Assembly (NCBI GenBank): GCA_017962445.1
Contig: JAGCVI010000002.1
Span: 1-55,354, forward strand
From: Bacteroidales bacterium
GTDB taxonomy: Bacteria; Bacteroidota; Bacteroidia; Bacteroidales; P3
Length of the DNA: 55,354 nucleotides
Direction: 5' to 3'
The position numbers were made by a program, and so were the translations under genes. The notes under the pieces were generated by a model. It was not told the origin of the DNA and searched no databases. It saw nothing but the letters and a program-made list of their open reading frames with translations. Positions 1 to 8,835 of the stretch are shown in pieces (the stretch's first letter is position 1; every line of letters begins with the position of its first letter).

Positions 1-140
1 AACTTGCCGACTATATCGACTATTACAACAACAAACGTATCAAACTGAAACTAAAAATGAGTCCGGTGCAATACCGAACTCATTTCTATAGACAAATTAA
101 CTGATTTTATTAATCCGTCCAACTTTTGGGGGTCACTTCA
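1..140 (+). mobile_element. Right end of an IS3-family (IS150-like) insertion sequence
   Basis: The first 140 bases hold the end of an IS3-type transposase frame, followed by a terminal inverted repeat at about 117-140. Read outward-in on the minus strand, this repeat starts TGAAGTGACCCCCAAAAG, the usual tip of IS150-group elements with terminal TG...CA. The bases just outside (141-143, tag) could be one copy of a 3-bp target duplication, but the other copy is off the window. The left part of the element is not visible, so its length and integrity are unknown. It inserted just downstream of the minus-strand tRNA cluster. Confidence 0.85.
3..104 (+). CDS. IS3-family transposase OrfB, C-terminal end (cut by window edge)
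   Basis: An open frame runs from base 3 to a tga stop at 102-104 and gives the typical end of the DDE (rve) integrase domain of IS3 OrfB: a DYIDYYNNKRIKLKLK stretch followed by MSPVQYRTH. The YYNNKR and SPxxYR signatures are diagnostic for the family. Only 33 residues are in view, so whether the transposase is intact cannot be judged. Confidence 0.85.
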   Translation, partial: LADYIDYYNNKRIKLKLKMSPVQYRTHFYRQIN

Positions 141-161
141 TAGGACTCTCTTCTTTTTTTG

Positions 162-235
162 TGACCCTGCTGCGATTCGAACGCAGGACCTACTGCTTAG
201 AAGGCAGTTGCTCTATCCAGCTGAGCTACGGGGCC
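162..235 (-). tRNA. tRNA-Arg (anticodon TCT)
   Basis: The minus strand folds as a 74-nt cloverleaf: D arm GCTC/GAGC, anticodon stem ACTGC/GCAGT with loop CTTCTAA (anticodon TCT), T arm CTGCG/CGCAG with a TTCGAAT loop, and discriminator A. CCA is not encoded. The acceptor stem is imperfect, with G2-U71 and a C6-A67 mismatch. It is the last gene of a three-tRNA minus-strand cluster. Confidence 0.9.
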
Positions 236-241
236 ATTGTT

Positions 242-312
242 AATTTTGAATTATGAATTGTGAAATGTTAAATAATGTCCTCTCAAATTTCAAAATTCTT
301 AATTCAAAATTT
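242..312. repeat. AT-rich inverted repeat between tRNA-Pro and tRNA-Arg
   Basis: Bases 242-267 (beginning aattttgaattatgaattg) are nearly complementary to 284-312 (ending cttaattcaaaatt), giving an imperfect stem of about 26 bp around a 16-base loop. It is low-complexity and lacks a T tract. It may be a processing spacer in the tRNA precursor; no gene is seen here. Confidence 0.5.
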
Positions 313-317
313 TCTTG

Positions 318-392
318 TCGGGATGGCCAGATTCGAACTGGCGGTCTCCTGCTCCCAAAGCAGGCGCGATAACCGGACTACGCTACATCCCG
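318..392 (-). tRNA. tRNA-Pro (anticodon TGG)
   Basis: The minus-strand cloverleaf has acceptor arms CGGGATG and CATCCCG, anticodon stem CCTGC/GCAGG with loop TTTGGGA (anticodon TGG), and a T loop TTCGAAT. The C1-G72 first pair fits tRNA-Pro. It lies between tRNA-Ser and tRNA-Arg on the same strand. Confidence 0.92.
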
Positions 393-408
393 CTGGATAA
401 TCATTAAA

Positions 409-436
409 AAAACGCCTTTCCTTTCGGCGGCGTTTT
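409..436 (-). terminator. Rho-independent terminator after tRNA-Ser
   Basis: Bases 409-416 (aaaacgcc) pair with 429-436 (ggcgtttt) around a 12-base loop. In the minus direction the stem is followed by a T tract (bases 404-410). It sits just downstream of tRNA-Ser, so it may partly separate tRNA-Ser from tRNA-Pro. Confidence 0.7.
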
Positions 437-437
437 G

Positions 438-525
438 CGGAGAAGGGGGGATTCGAACCCCCGGTACCCTAATCGAGTACGACAGTTTAGCAAACTGTTG
501 GTTTCAGCCACTCACCCACCTCTCC
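438..525 (-). tRNA. tRNA-Ser (anticodon GCT)
   Basis: This 88-nt class II tRNA has acceptor GGAGAGG/CTTCTCC with discriminator G, anticodon stem ACAGT/ACTGT with loop TTGCTAA (anticodon GCT), a long variable arm (GTACTCGATTAGGGTAC), and T stem GGGGG/CCCCC. It is the first gene of the cluster behind the promoter at 592-622. Confidence 0.95.
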
Positions 526-591
526 GTGGTCAATGTTGAATGCTTATTCCAAGTGCAGAATAACTGTTTCAAACCTCATTGAAATCGGCTG

Positions 592-622
592 CAAAAGTAC
601 TAACTTTTTACAACCTGACAAA
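592..622 (-). promoter_or_regulatory. Bacteroidetes-type promoter for the tRNA cluster
   Basis: The minus strand has TTTG (619-622), 19 bases, then TACTTTTG (592-599), an exact match to the TTTG/TAnnTTTG consensus. It points into tRNA-Ser and lies between gpmA's 3' end and the tRNA, so the tRNA genes have their own promoter. Confidence 0.8.
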
Positions 623-657
623 ATTTTTTTTCTTTTTGGCCTAAAAAACGGTCTCTT

Positions 658-1404
658 CTACTTCTTTGATGCTTGATTAGCAACACTTTCCATCTTCTTG
701 CGGATTTCTTCCTGATTGCCGAGGAAGAACTCTTTCTGGAGCCTCATATTGTCATCAAACTGGAAAATATAGGGCACCGCAGTAGGTATGTTAAACTTGA
801 TAATCTCATCGTTCGACATTCCGCGCAGCTCCTTGACGATACCACGCAGACTGTTGCCGTGAGCAACAACAAGGACAGTGTCATAACGGTCGAATGACTT
901 CATAATAACACCCTTGTAATAAGGCATCAAGCGTGCGATGGTGTCTTTGAGCGACTCGGTCAATGGAATCTCGGCATCAGTGAGCTCGGCATAACGTGGA
1001 TCCATGCGCGGACTGCGTTCGTCGTGCATATCGAGTGCCGGGGGCTGAACGTCGAAACTGCGTCTCCACAACAGCACCTGGTCGTCGCCATATTTCTTTG
1101 CGGTGTCTGCCTTGTTGAGACCCTGGATGGCACCATAGCTCTTCTCGTTGAGACGCCAACTCTTCTCGACCGGCAGGTAGTCCATATCCATTGCCTCGAG
1201 AACCTGATTGAGAGTGCGAACAGCACGCTTCAGGTAGGAGGTGAAACACATCTGCGGCTTGTAGCCTTCTTGCTTCAGCAGCAGGCCGGCATCATATGCC
1301 TCCTTGCGACCGAACTCGGTCAGGTCGACATCGGTCCAGCCAGTAAAAAGATTCAGTTTGTTCCATTCGCTCTCGCCGTGGCGAACCAGAATCAGCTGTT
1401 TCAT
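658..1404 (-). CDS. gpmA: 2,3-bisphosphoglycerate-dependent phosphoglycerate mutase
   Basis: It interconverts 3- and 2-phosphoglycerate in glycolysis and gluconeogenesis in the cytosol. The 248-residue length is normal for GpmA. The histidine phosphatase signature LVRHGESEWN has the phospho-acceptor His at residue 9. The acid/base Glu87 is in RLNEKSYG, and the second catalytic His182 is in VVAHGNSLRG. The TGWTDVDLTE stretch after the active site is typical of the cofactor-dependent type. It follows a small unknown gene at a 21-base gap on the same strand. Confidence 0.97.
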   Translation of the reverse strand: MKQLILVRHGESEWNKLNLFTGWTDVDLTEFGRKEAYDAGLLLKQEGYKPQMCFTSYLKRAVRTLNQVLEAMDMDYLPVEKSWRLNEKSYGAIQGLNKADTAKKYGDDQVLLWRRSFDVQPPALDMHDERSPRMDPRYAELTDAEIPLTESLKDTIARLMPYYKGVIMKSFDRYDTVLVVAHGNSLRGIVKELRGMSNDEIIKFNIPTAVPYIFQFDDNMRLQKEFFLGNQEEIRKKMESVANQASKK

Positions 1405-1425
1405 AATCTATAGGTTTTGTTATGA

Positions 1426-1761
1426 TTAAATATCAAAATCGACTGTCTCAGCATTATTGGAGACTTGGTATTGAGTGGTGTCCTCTGGCCAATCCATGGG
1501 CTCGGCAACGTCGCCTTCTGTCGTACATGATGCCGCGAGGCTAAGTGTTATGCCTGCAATAATGGCGGCCTTGCCCAATTTGTGCTTCTTGCCAATCTCG
1601 CGTTCAAGATAATGCAGTTCGGCATCGCAACGCGGACAGGTGCCTTTGCATGGTCCCTCGTAATGGCATTCGTGCGATTCCAGAGGAATGCCATTGTCGT
1701 CTGCTATCTGTTGTCGGATTCTCTTCAACTCGTTGCAGATATCCTTGCCGTTGCCAGTCAT
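1426..1761 (-). CDS. Small Cys-rich membrane-anchored protein of unknown function
   Basis: This 111-residue protein has a helical N-terminus (ICNELKRIRQQIADDNGI) and then a Cys/His cluster, CHYEGPCKGTCPRCDAE at about residues 32-48, that could bind a metal. A charged helix and one hydrophobic segment (about residues 62-76) ending in a Cys follow, with an acidic tail. The same N-terminal module occurs in Bacteroidales membrane proteins, some of them TonB-like, as far as I recall. No enzymatic motif is seen. It lies between lgt and gpmA on the same strand, with short gaps that suggest cotranscription. Function unknown. Confidence 0.75.
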   Translation of the reverse strand: MTGNGKDICNELKRIRQQIADDNGIPLESHECHYEGPCKGTCPRCDAELHYLEREIGKKHKLGKAAIIAGITLSLAASCTTEGDVAEPMDWPEDTTQYQVSNNAETVDFDI

Positions 1762-1783
1762 GGTTAAAGTGAGTTATTAATTA

Positions 1784-2704
1784 TCATTTAACATCATTCG
1801 GTTTCTGGGGCTTCAAAAACAATTTCTCCTCTTTCTCAAGAATGACATGGTTGTTGAACACTCCCTTGTAAGCGAGCATGCACATGGCGACGCCGAGCAG
1901 TATGAACGGTATGCTGAGCCACTGACCCATGTCGAGAGCCATGCCCTGCTCGAAGTCAACCTGTTCCTCTTTGACAAACTCGACAATAAAACGGACACTG
2001 AACAAAGCTATCAGCCACCATCCAAACATAGCTCCAGTGCGGAGCTTTCCCTCTTTCTTATGGTAAACCAGCAAGCAGACAAAGAAAATAATGAAATAGC
2101 TCAACGACTCATAGAGTTGGGTTGGATGCTTGGGCACCGTTTCGCCACGGAGCTCGTAGACAAAACCCCACGGCATGGTGGTCTCAACACCGTAGATCTC
2201 GCTGTTGAACAGGTTGCCCAGACGGATGAAAGCACCACCCAAGGCTACCACAATAACGAGACGGTCCAAGAACCAGACAGGATTCATGCGATACTTGCGG
2301 AAATATAACCACAGCGCAATCAGTATGCCGCAGGCGGCACCATGACTTGCCAAACCTTCAAAGCCCGTGAAATGCCAACCTTCGGCATCACGTCCGAAGG
2401 GAAGTATCATCTCAATCCAATGATCCTTGCTAAGATAATAGTCCGGCTCATAAAACAGGCAGTGACCCAGACGGGCACCAAGAAGGACGGCAAGGAACAT
2501 GTATATCAACAAAGACTCGAGGTATTTTGAGTCGACTTTCTCCTTCTTGAACATCTGTGAGATAATGTAATATCCCAACAGGAATGCAAGAAGGAATCCC
2601 ATGGAATACCAGCGCACACCGAACGAACCCAGATGAAACATTACCGGGTCGACATGCCAATGTATAAACAATGTTGACAGATTAAGTCCTAAAAATGTTA
2701 TCAT
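1784..2704 (-). CDS. lgt: Prolipoprotein diacylglyceryl transferase
   Basis: Lgt transfers diacylglycerol from phosphatidylglycerol to the lipobox Cys of prolipoproteins, in the inner membrane. The 306-residue polytopic protein carries GARLGHCLFYEP (about 76-87), the conserved ASHGAACG motif (His121) and FIRLGNLFNSEIYG (about 159-172), all family signatures. A cytoplasmic tail of about 20 charged residues ends the protein. It is 27 bases from rny upstream on the same strand. Candidate clients in this window are the lipoproteins at 9191 and 9976. Confidence 0.97.
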   Translation of the reverse strand: MITFLGLNLSTLFIHWHVDPVMFHLGSFGVRWYSMGFLLAFLLGYYIISQMFKKEKVDSKYLESLLIYMFLAVLLGARLGHCLFYEPDYYLSKDHWIEMILPFGRDAEGWHFTGFEGLASHGAACGILIALWLYFRKYRMNPVWFLDRLVIVVALGGAFIRLGNLFNSEIYGVETTMPWGFVYELRGETVPKHPTQLYESLSYFIIFFVCLLVYHKKEGKLRTGAMFGWWLIALFSVRFIVEFVKEEQVDFEQGMALDMGQWLSIPFILLGVAMCMLAYKGVFNNHVILEKEEKLFLKPQKPNDVK

Positions 2705-2731
2705 ATCGCAATGTTCATTATTTGCAATAAA

Positions 2732-4273
2732 CTACTTGGCATAGTTGACAGCACGGGTCTCGCGAATGACAGTGACCTTGATTTGGCCCGGATATGTCAT
2801 CTCGCTCTGAATCTGGCGCGAGAGGTCGTAGCTGAGTTTGTTTGCCTCGATATCGTTGATTTTGTCGGCGCCGACAATGACACGCAGCTCGCGACCTGCC
2901 TGGATGGCGTATGTCTTGACAACACCGTTGTAGGTCATGGCCATCTCCTCAAGCTTCTTGAGGCGGTTGATGTAAGCCTCGACAACCTCGCGGCGTGCTC
3001 CAGGACGGGCACCGCTGATAGCGTCGCAAACCTGAATGATAGGTGCAATGAGACTGGTCATTTCTGTCTCGTCGTGGTGTGCACCGATGGCGTTGCATAC
3101 ATCAGGATGCTCTTTGTATTTTTCGGCAAGCTTCATACCAAGGATTGCATGCGGCAGGTCGGGCTCGTTCTCAGGCACCTTGCCGATATCGTGGAGCAGA
3201 CCGGCGCGCTTGGCCAATTTGGGATTCAAGCCCAGCTCGGAAGCCATAGTGGCAGCCAGATTAGCAACCTCGCGGCTGTGCTGCAAAAGATTCTGGCCAT
3301 ACGATGAACGGTATTTCATACGTCCGACCATACGCATAAGCTCGTGGTTCATATTGAGGATGCCGAGGTCGATACAGGTGCGCTTGCCAACCTCAATGAT
3401 TTCCTGTTCAATCTGCTTGCGTGTCTTGGCGACAACCTCCTCGATACGTGCGGGGTGGATACGACCGTCTGTCACCAGTTTGTGAAGCGACAAACGAGCT
3501 ATCTCGCGACGAATGGGGTCGAAACCGGAAAGGATGATTGCATCAGGCGAGTCGTCGATAATCACCTCGACACCGGTAAGAGATTCAAGGGTGCGGATAT
3601 TGCGGCCCTCACGACCGATAATACGGCCTTTCACCTCCTCGTTTTCAAGGTTGAAGACACTGACTGTATTCTCGATGGCATGCTCAGTGGCCGTGCGCTG
3701 AATAGACTGGATGACAATCTTCTTGGCCTCCTCGTTGGCTGTGATCTTGGCCTCTTCAACGATATCCATGATGGTGTTCGATGCTTCGGCTTTGGCCTCG
3801 TCTGTCATCATCTCCACCAGCTGCTGTTTGGCCTCGTCAGCCGATAGACCGGCTATATGCTCCAGTTTCTCGACACTCTCCTTGTATATCTTCTCGGCCT
3901 CAGCCTTACGTTTGTTGAGTACCTCTATCTGGCTGTTGAGATTATCGCTGGCGGTTTTAAGCTCGTTGCTCTTTTTCTGCAACTCTTCAACCTTCTGTGC
4001 GAGAGTCTGTTCACGTTGTTTTATTTTTTGTTCCGCCGACTGCAGCTTGCTGTTACGCTCGTTGACCTGTTTCTCATACTCGGTCTTCATCTGCAGATAT
4101 TTTTCTTTGGCCTGAAGTATTTTGTCTTTCTTGATTACTTCTCCCTTTTCCTCGGCGTCCTTAAGCACCTGCTGGCTCTTGCTCAGCAGCTTGTTTCGCA
4201 GAATGGTCGTTGTAGCGGCGACACCTGCGCCTGCTCCTACGACGATTCCAATGATAGGCAATAATATATCCAT
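2732..4273 (-). CDS. rny: Ribonuclease Y
   Basis: RNase Y is a membrane-anchored endoribonuclease that starts mRNA decay. From the Met at 4273 the protein has 513 residues: an N-terminal membrane helix (about 4-23), a long coiled coil (about 35-190), a KH domain with [10 protein letters not shown] (216-225), and an HD domain with H332 and H361-D362 (GLLHDIGK). An in-frame Met 54 bases upstream would add a polar extension before the anchor. The 4273 start puts the membrane helix at the N-terminus as in the family and follows an A-rich leader. It lies directly after the probable 6S RNA and zapA. Confidence 0.95.
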   Translation of the reverse strand: MDILLPIIGIVVGAGAGVAATTTILRNKLLSKSQQVLKDAEEKGEVIKKDKILQAKEKYLQMKTEYEKQVNERNSKLQSAEQKIKQREQTLAQKVEELQKKSNELKTASDNLNSQIEVLNKRKAEAEKIYKESVEKLEHIAGLSADEAKQQLVEMMTDEAKAEASNTIMDIVEEAKITANEEAKKIVIQSIQRTATEHAIENTVSVFNLENEEVKGRIIGREGRNIRTLESLTGVEVIIDDSPDAIILSGFDPIRREIARLSLHKLVTDGRIHPARIEEVVAKTRKQIEQEIIEVGKRTCIDLGILNMNHELMRMVGRMKYRSSYGQNLLQHSREVANLAATMASELGLNPKLAKRAGLLHDIGKVPENEPDLPHAILGMKLAEKYKEHPDVCNAIGAHHDETEMTSLIAPIIQVCDAISGARPGARREVVEAYINRLKKLEEMAMTYNGVVKTYAIQAGRELRVIVGADKINDIEANKLSYDLSRQIQSEMTYPGQIKVTVIRETRAVNYAK

Positions 4274-4324
4274 TTTAGTTTGAAAGATTTTAAGTAGGAA
4301 TACGGGCGTCTGTCGCGGCATTTT

Positions 4325-4515
4325 CAAAAAACCTGCACCGTCACCCTCCGAGAGTTATGATAAACTCCATAAAGATAGGATTTGAGCGCCGGGTGTCTCA
4401 GCTGTTCCGCCCATCGGAGAACTTGCGCCCTCCATCGGGCAACCTACCCACCCATGAGCAAACTCGGTTCGTAAATTGTGTTGAGTTTACAAACTGTTTT
4501 GGGATGGGTGCAGGC
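4325..4515 (-). ncRNA. ssrS: Structured RNA between zapA and rny, probable 6S RNA
   Basis: On the minus strand, CCTGCACC (4507-4514) is perfectly complementary to GGTGCAGG (4332-4339). This closes a structure of about 183 nt, and a run of six T follows at once, as at an intrinsic terminator. Inside are further helices: AAACTC with GAGTTT, and the hairpin GAGTT-TATCAT-AACTC at 4352-4367. A long closing stem, a central open region and a length of 180-190 nt fit 6S RNA, which sequesters RNA polymerase. In many bacteria the gene lies next to zapA. The 5' strand of the closing stem overlaps the last codons of zapA, so the RNA may be processed from the zapA transcript. The family assignment is inferred from position and shape. 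Confidence 0.6.
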
Positions 4516-4792
4516 TATTCTCTAAAACAGAGTCAATCTCCGTCAGTTTATTTATCAGCTCTGTGTCTTTGTATTGCAGGCTGTCCTGAGTCTTTACAAG
4601 TTCTGTCACCTGTGCCAGTGCCACCATAGCCAGAAGGTCCTGCGGGTCGCGGTGTCCATATTGTTTCTTGAACAAGCGAGCCTGAGTGTCTATTAGCGAT
4701 GCCGCCGAACGCAGATACTTCTCTTCGGAGGCTGCAATGGATAGCTTATAGTCGCGTTCCAATATTTTAACTGTAACTGATACGTTTTCCAT
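4487..4792 (-). CDS. zapA: Cell division protein ZapA
   Basis: ZapA bundles FtsZ filaments at the division site. The 101-residue length and the start (VTVKILERDYKLSIAASEE) followed by YLRSAASLIDTQA match the family. The globular head occupies about 1-50 and a C-terminal helix the rest, with the conserved DLLAMVALAQVTEL core. It lies 4 bases after a small coiled-coil gene and before the probable 6S RNA. Confidence 0.93.
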   Translation of the reverse strand: MENVSVTVKILERDYKLSIAASEEKYLRSAASLIDTQARLFKKQYGHRDPQDLLAMVALAQVTELVKTQDSLQYKDTELINKLTEIDSVLENSLHPSQNSL

Positions 4793-4796
4793 CTGG

Positions 4797-5090
4797 TTAG
4801 TCCACTTGTGTCAGTAATGACAGACTTTTATCGATATTGCGGATCAACTGATTGATCTTGAGTTTTATTTCTGTTGAATCGCCTTTTTGAACAAGCGTAT
4901 TCCTGAGTTTTAATATTTGGGTTTCTTCTTTTAAATTATTTATTTCAATTTGTTGATTACTAATTTTTTCCTTTAAATTTTCGTTTTTTTCGGTCAACTC
5001 CATAAGCCTCGACTGCAGCCGGTTGTTTTCGTCAATCAGCTTCCTAATCTTGTATTCAATCCCGCTGAGTTGGGTTTCGAAGTCGAACAT
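4797..5090 (-). CDS. Small coiled-coil protein, possible ZapB-like partner of ZapA
   Basis: This 97-residue protein is almost entirely one coiled coil (about residues 12-60, ENNRLQSRLMELTEKNENLK with leucines in heptad spacing), followed by a short helical tail. It has no signal peptide or membrane segment. It starts the minus-strand run that continues with zapA four bases later, so translation of the two is probably coupled. Size, shape and place suggest a division factor like ZapB, but sequence alone does not prove homology. Confidence 0.7.
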   Translation of the reverse strand: MFDFETQLSGIEYKIRKLIDENNRLQSRLMELTEKNENLKEKISNQQIEINNLKEETQILKLRNTLVQKGDSTEIKLKINQLIRNIDKSLSLLTQVD

Positions 5091-5119
5091 TATTAATATT
5101 AATTATTATTTAGACGCTG

Positions 5120-5127
5120 CAAAGTTA
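5120..5127 (-). promoter_or_regulatory. Probable -7 element for the coiled-coil/zapA/rny unit
   Basis: The minus strand reads TAACTTTG followed by CAGCG, an exact TAnnTTTG match 30 bases before the coiled-coil gene. No clear TTTG lies at the expected upstream distance. The surrounding 110 bases are very AT-rich. Confidence 0.6.
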
Positions 5128-5200
5128 CAAATTTTTCGATTAATTTTAGAAAAAATAATAAATTTTGCAAAATTACAACTATTAATCAGAATGTTATGAT

Positions 5201-6412
5201 TTACTTGAGATTCAATTTGTGACCCATTCTATCCTGTTTTGTCTTCAAATACTTCTCATTATACTGATTCGGCTCAATGACAATCGGAAGGGTTTCCACA
5301 ATCTCGAGGCCGTAACCCTCCAAGCCGCTACGCTTGACGGGGTTGTTAGTGATGAGACGCATTTTCTTGACACCGAGGTTACGCAAAATCTGGGCTCCGA
5401 TGCCATAGTCGCGTTCGTCGGCCTTGAATCCAAGTTTAAGATTGGCTTCCACCGTGTCGAATCCCTGCTCCTGGAGATGATAGGCCTTGAGTTTATTGAC
5501 CAGTCCTATGCCACGACCTTCCTGGCTCATGTAAAGGATCAGACCTTTGCCCTCTTTTTCGACCATTTGCATAGCACGATGCAACTGATTGCCACAATCA
5601 CACTTGCACGAACCGAAAATATCGCCCGTGGCGCAGCTTGAATGCACGCGTACCATCAGAGGCTCGTCCTCCTTCCATTCGCCTTTTTTCAAAGCCAGAT
5701 GGGTAGCACCGTTGTCGAGCTGGGTGTAGGCAATCAAATTGAAGTTACCCCATTCTGTCGGCAGGAACACCTCTTCCTCCTTGCGAATCATGGTTTCGTG
5801 AGCCACGCGATAAGAGATCAGGTCCTTGATGGTGACAATCTTAAGTCCGTATTTCTTGGCCACCTCTTGTAACTGGGGCATACGGGCCATAGTGCCGTCG
5901 TCGTTGATGATTTCGATAAGGGCAGCTACCGGCTTCAGGCCTGCAAGACGGGCCAAGTCGACAGCGGCTTCTGTGTGTCCCGCGCGGACCAGCACGCCAC
6001 CGTTGCGGGCACGCAGCGGATTGACATGTCCTGGACGGCCAAGATCGTTGGCGGTGGTAGCATCGTCAGCGAGGGCTTTGATGGTCATTGCACGGTCATG
6101 CATGCTCACACCGGTGGTGCAACCATGACCAAGAAGGTCAACGGTGACGGTGAACGGTGTGCCGAGCAGAGAAGTGTTGTCATGCACCTGCATGTCGAGG
6201 TTCAGCTCGTGACAGCGGTCCTCAGTGACAGGTGTGCAGAGCACTCCACGTCCGTTTTTTAGCATAAAGTTCACCTTCTCTGGTGTGATTTTTTCAGCTG
6301 CAATGATGAAATCGCCCTCGTTTTCACGATCCTCATCATCGACAACAATCACAAATTTACCCTCGCGGAAATCTTCGATGGCTTCTTCTATCGTGTTGAG
6401 TTTAAATTCCAT
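5201..6412 (-). CDS. ribBA: Bifunctional DHBP synthase / GTP cyclohydrolase II
   Basis: It makes both riboflavin precursors: 3,4-dihydroxy-2-butanone 4-phosphate from ribulose 5-phosphate, and the pyrimidine intermediate from GTP. Residues 1-200 are the RibB domain, with acidic [10 protein letters not shown] at 25-34 and [11 protein letters not shown] near 143-153. Residues 206-403 are RibA, with Zn ligands Cys260, Cys271 and Cys273 and the SQEGRGIGL loop at 296-304. The 403-residue length is normal for the fusion. It stands alone behind the promoter at 6453-6485. No FMN riboswitch is seen in the 130-base leader region. Confidence 0.97.
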   Translation of the reverse strand: MEFKLNTIEEAIEDFREGKFVIVVDDEDRENEGDFIIAAEKITPEKVNFMLKNGRGVLCTPVTEDRCHELNLDMQVHDNTSLLGTPFTVTVDLLGHGCTTGVSMHDRAMTIKALADDATTANDLGRPGHVNPLRARNGGVLVRAGHTEAAVDLARLAGLKPVAALIEIINDDGTMARMPQLQEVAKKYGLKIVTIKDLISYRVAHETMIRKEEEVFLPTEWGNFNLIAYTQLDNGATHLALKKGEWKEDEPLMVRVHSSCATGDIFGSCKCDCGNQLHRAMQMVEKEGKGLILYMSQEGRGIGLVNKLKAYHLQEQGFDTVEANLKLGFKADERDYGIGAQILRNLGVKKMRLITNNPVKRSGLEGYGLEIVETLPIVIEPNQYNEKYLKTKQDRMGHKLNLK

Positions 6413-6452
6413 AAATATTAAAAAAAATTATATATATAATTAAATAAACATG

Positions 6453-6485
6453 CAAAATTACATAAAAATTCGGATACACGCCAAA
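6453..6485 (-). promoter_or_regulatory. Bacteroidetes-type promoter of ribBA
   Basis: The minus strand has TTTG (6482-6485), 21 bases, then TAATTTTG (6453-6460), 41 bases before the ribBA ATG. The short AT-only leader leaves no room for a riboswitch. Confidence 0.7.
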
Positions 6486-6588
6486 AGTGAAGAGAAATAT
6501 CTATTTATTGCCACTTCAGAAAAGGCTTTGAACTGAAATTATGACAGTCTGTAATACAATATTTCGACATCAAGCGAGTTTTACATGC

Positions 6589-8835
6589 ATGACTGATTTC
6601 ATCTTAATAAAGGGAGCCACTGAAAACAATCTGAAAAACATCTCGCTGCGGATTCCGAAAAAACAAATAACGGTCTTTACCGGTGTGTCGGGTTCGGGCA
6701 AATCGTCGCTATGCCTCGACACCATAGCCGCCGAAAGCCGCCGCGAACTGAACGAAACCTTTCCCAGCTTTGTACAGCAATACCTGCCAAAATACGGTCG
6801 TCCTCATGTTGAACAAATTGAGAACCTGCCTGTCACAATATTAATTGACCAAAAAAAACCTGCAAACAATGCCCGCTCAACAGTGGCAACATATACTGAC
6901 ATCTATTCTTTGCTGAGACTACTGTTTTCGCGTGTAGGCCAACCCTTTGTAGGCTACAGCGACTCCTTCTCTTTCAACCACCCGTCAGGCAGCTGTCCGC
7001 GCTGTGAAGGCCTTGGCGTGGTTACCGACCTTGACATCCACAAACTCGTTGATTTCGACAAATGCCTCAACGACGAAGACGTTATACATTTCCCCACCTT
7101 CACAACCGGTGCATGGCGATGGAAACGTTATGCCTACAGTGGACTTTTCGACCTGAACAAGAAGATACGCGACTACTCGAAAGAGGAACTTGACCTGTTC
7201 CTATACTCACCTCAAGTCAGACTTAAGAACCCGCCGTCGAACTGGCCCAAGAGCGCCAAATTCGAAGGGCTCTATCCCCGCATGTACCGCAGCATCATCA
7301 CAACTAAGGAAGGCAAGCGGCAACAGAAGGTGCTCGACCTGATGGTATGCTCGCATGAATGCCCAGACTGTCACGGTACACGTCTCAACGAGCGTGTACG
7401 CAGCTGCAAAATCGACGGCAAGAACCTGGCCGACGTGGTGGCAATGCCTATCGACAAGGCACTGGACTTTGTCAAGTCTATCAACCATCCGCTTGCTGTA
7501 GACATACAGCGCGAACTCGGCAAACGGCTGCAAGCCCTTTGCGATATCGGTCTCAGCTACCTGACCCTCAGCCGAGGTACAGGCACGCTCAGTGGAGGCG
7601 AAGCACAGCGCATCAAGATAGCCAAATATATTAACTCGTCACTTACAGACATGGTATATGTACTCGACGAGCCAAGCGTAGGACTGCATCCGCAGGACAT
7701 TAACCGTCTGAAGAAATCGCTGCAGCACCTTCGAGACCACGGCAACACAGTACTTATCGTGGAGCACCATCGCGAAATCATAGCCATGGCCGACCATGTG
7801 GTCGACATGGGACCTGGAGCTGGCGGCAAAGGTGGACAAATCACTTTTGAAGGCTCGTATGACGAGCTGCTGCAATCCGACACCGTGACAGGACGCATGC
7901 TGCACCATAGCACTGATTTCAAGAAAACTGTCAGAAAACCCAACGGATGGTTTAATATCAAAAATGCCACTCTACACAACCTCAAGAACCTATCACTTGA
8001 TATCCCACAAGGGGTGATGACCGTCATAGCCGGAGTTGCAGGATCGGGTAAAAGTTCCCTAATGGAACATTTCATAAGCAACTACGAACAGAAAGATATT
8101 ATTTTCATCGGACAGAAGAACATAGGTGTCAACCTGCGTTCGACACCTGCCACCTACCTCGACATCAGCGATACCATACGACGTCTGTTTGCGAAAGAAA
8201 ACCATGTGAGCGCACAGCTCTTCTCATTCAATAGTCAAGGTGCTTGCCCCGCCTGCAAAGGAAAAGGCATCATTGTCAGCGATATGGCCTATATGGAAAG
8301 CATCGAAACCACATGCGAGTTATGCCATGGAAGCCGCTACAATGCACAGGCGTTAAGCTACAAATACAAGGGAATGAATATCGCCGAGGTGATGTCGCTC
8401 ACCGTCGACGAAGCCCTTGATTTCTTTACCGGACAACCTTTCGAACCGCAACTGAAAGCGTTGTCGAAAGTCGGCCTCGGCTATCTGCATCTGGACCAAA
8501 GCATGTCGACATTGAGCGGCGGCGAGTTGCAGCGTGTCAAACTGGCCGACAACCTGCACCGCAGAGGCGAGATATACGTTATCGACGAACCTACCGACGG
8601 TCTGCACCTCGACGACATCCAGCGTCTGATGCTTCTGTTCGACGAAATGACCGACAACGGCAACACACTCATCCTGATAGAGCACTGCACGGATGTCATG
8701 AAACATGCCGATTGGCTGATTGAGCTCGGCCCAGGCGGAGGCGAGAATGGAGGCGAGTTGCTGTTTGCCGGAATTCCCAATGATATTGCCAATGCCAATA
8801 AGTCAGTAACAAAAGAATATCTAATTCAATCATGA
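6589..8835 (+). CDS. Short UvrA paralogue (UvrA-like ATPase without the UvrB-binding insert)
   Basis: This tandem ABC ATPase of the UvrA family has about 748 residues from the Met at 6589, against about 940 for true UvrA. Both halves are present: Walker A GVSGSGKSS and GVAGSGKSS, signatures TLSGGEAQR and TLSGGELQR, Walker B motifs with DEPSVGLHP and DEPTDGLHLDD, and Zn modules (CPRCEGLG, CPDCHGTR, CPACKGKG, CELCHGSR). The missing length is in the N-terminal region where UvrA binds UvrB. Such paralogues occur alone and some are linked to drug resistance. The role here is unknown. An in-frame ATG at 6541 is possible, but the family-like sequence starts at MTDFILIKGA. Confidence 0.9.
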   Translation: MTDFILIKGATENNLKNISLRIPKKQITVFTGVSGSGKSSLCLDTIAAESRRELNETFPSFVQQYLPKYGRPHVEQIENLPVTILIDQKKPANNARSTVATYTDIYSLLRLLFSRVGQPFVGYSDSFSFNHPSGSCPRCEGLGVVTDLDIHKLVDFDKCLNDEDVIHFPTFTTGAWRWKRYAYSGLFDLNKKIRDYSKEELDLFLYSPQVRLKNPPSNWPKSAKFEGLYPRMYRSIITTKEGKRQQKVLDLMVCSHECPDCHGTRLNERVRSCKIDGKNLADVVAMPIDKALDFVKSINHPLAVDIQRELGKRLQALCDIGLSYLTLSRGTGTLSGGEAQRIKIAKYINSSLTDMVYVLDEPSVGLHPQDINRLKKSLQHLRDHGNTVLIVEHHREIIAMADHVVDMGPGAGGKGGQITFEGSYDELLQSDTVTGRMLHHSTDFKKTVRKPNGWFNIKNATLHNLKNLSLDIPQGVMTVIAGVAGSGKSSLMEHFISNYEQKDIIFIGQKNIGVNLRSTPATYLDISDTIRRLFAKENHVSAQLFSFNSQGACPACKGKGIIVSDMAYMESIETTCELCHGSRYNAQALSYKYKGMNIAEVMSLTVDEALDFFTGQPFEPQLKALSKVGLGYLHLDQSMSTLSGGELQRVKLADNLHRRGEIYVIDEPTDGLHLDDIQRLMLLFDEMTDNGNTLILIEHCTDVMKHADWLIELGPGGGENGGELLFAGIPNDIANANKSVTKEYLIQS

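Noticed and set aside
6413-6540. FMN riboswitch before ribBA
   Set aside because: The gap is almost pure A/T, with a promoter 41 bases from the start and none of the conserved RFN sequence.
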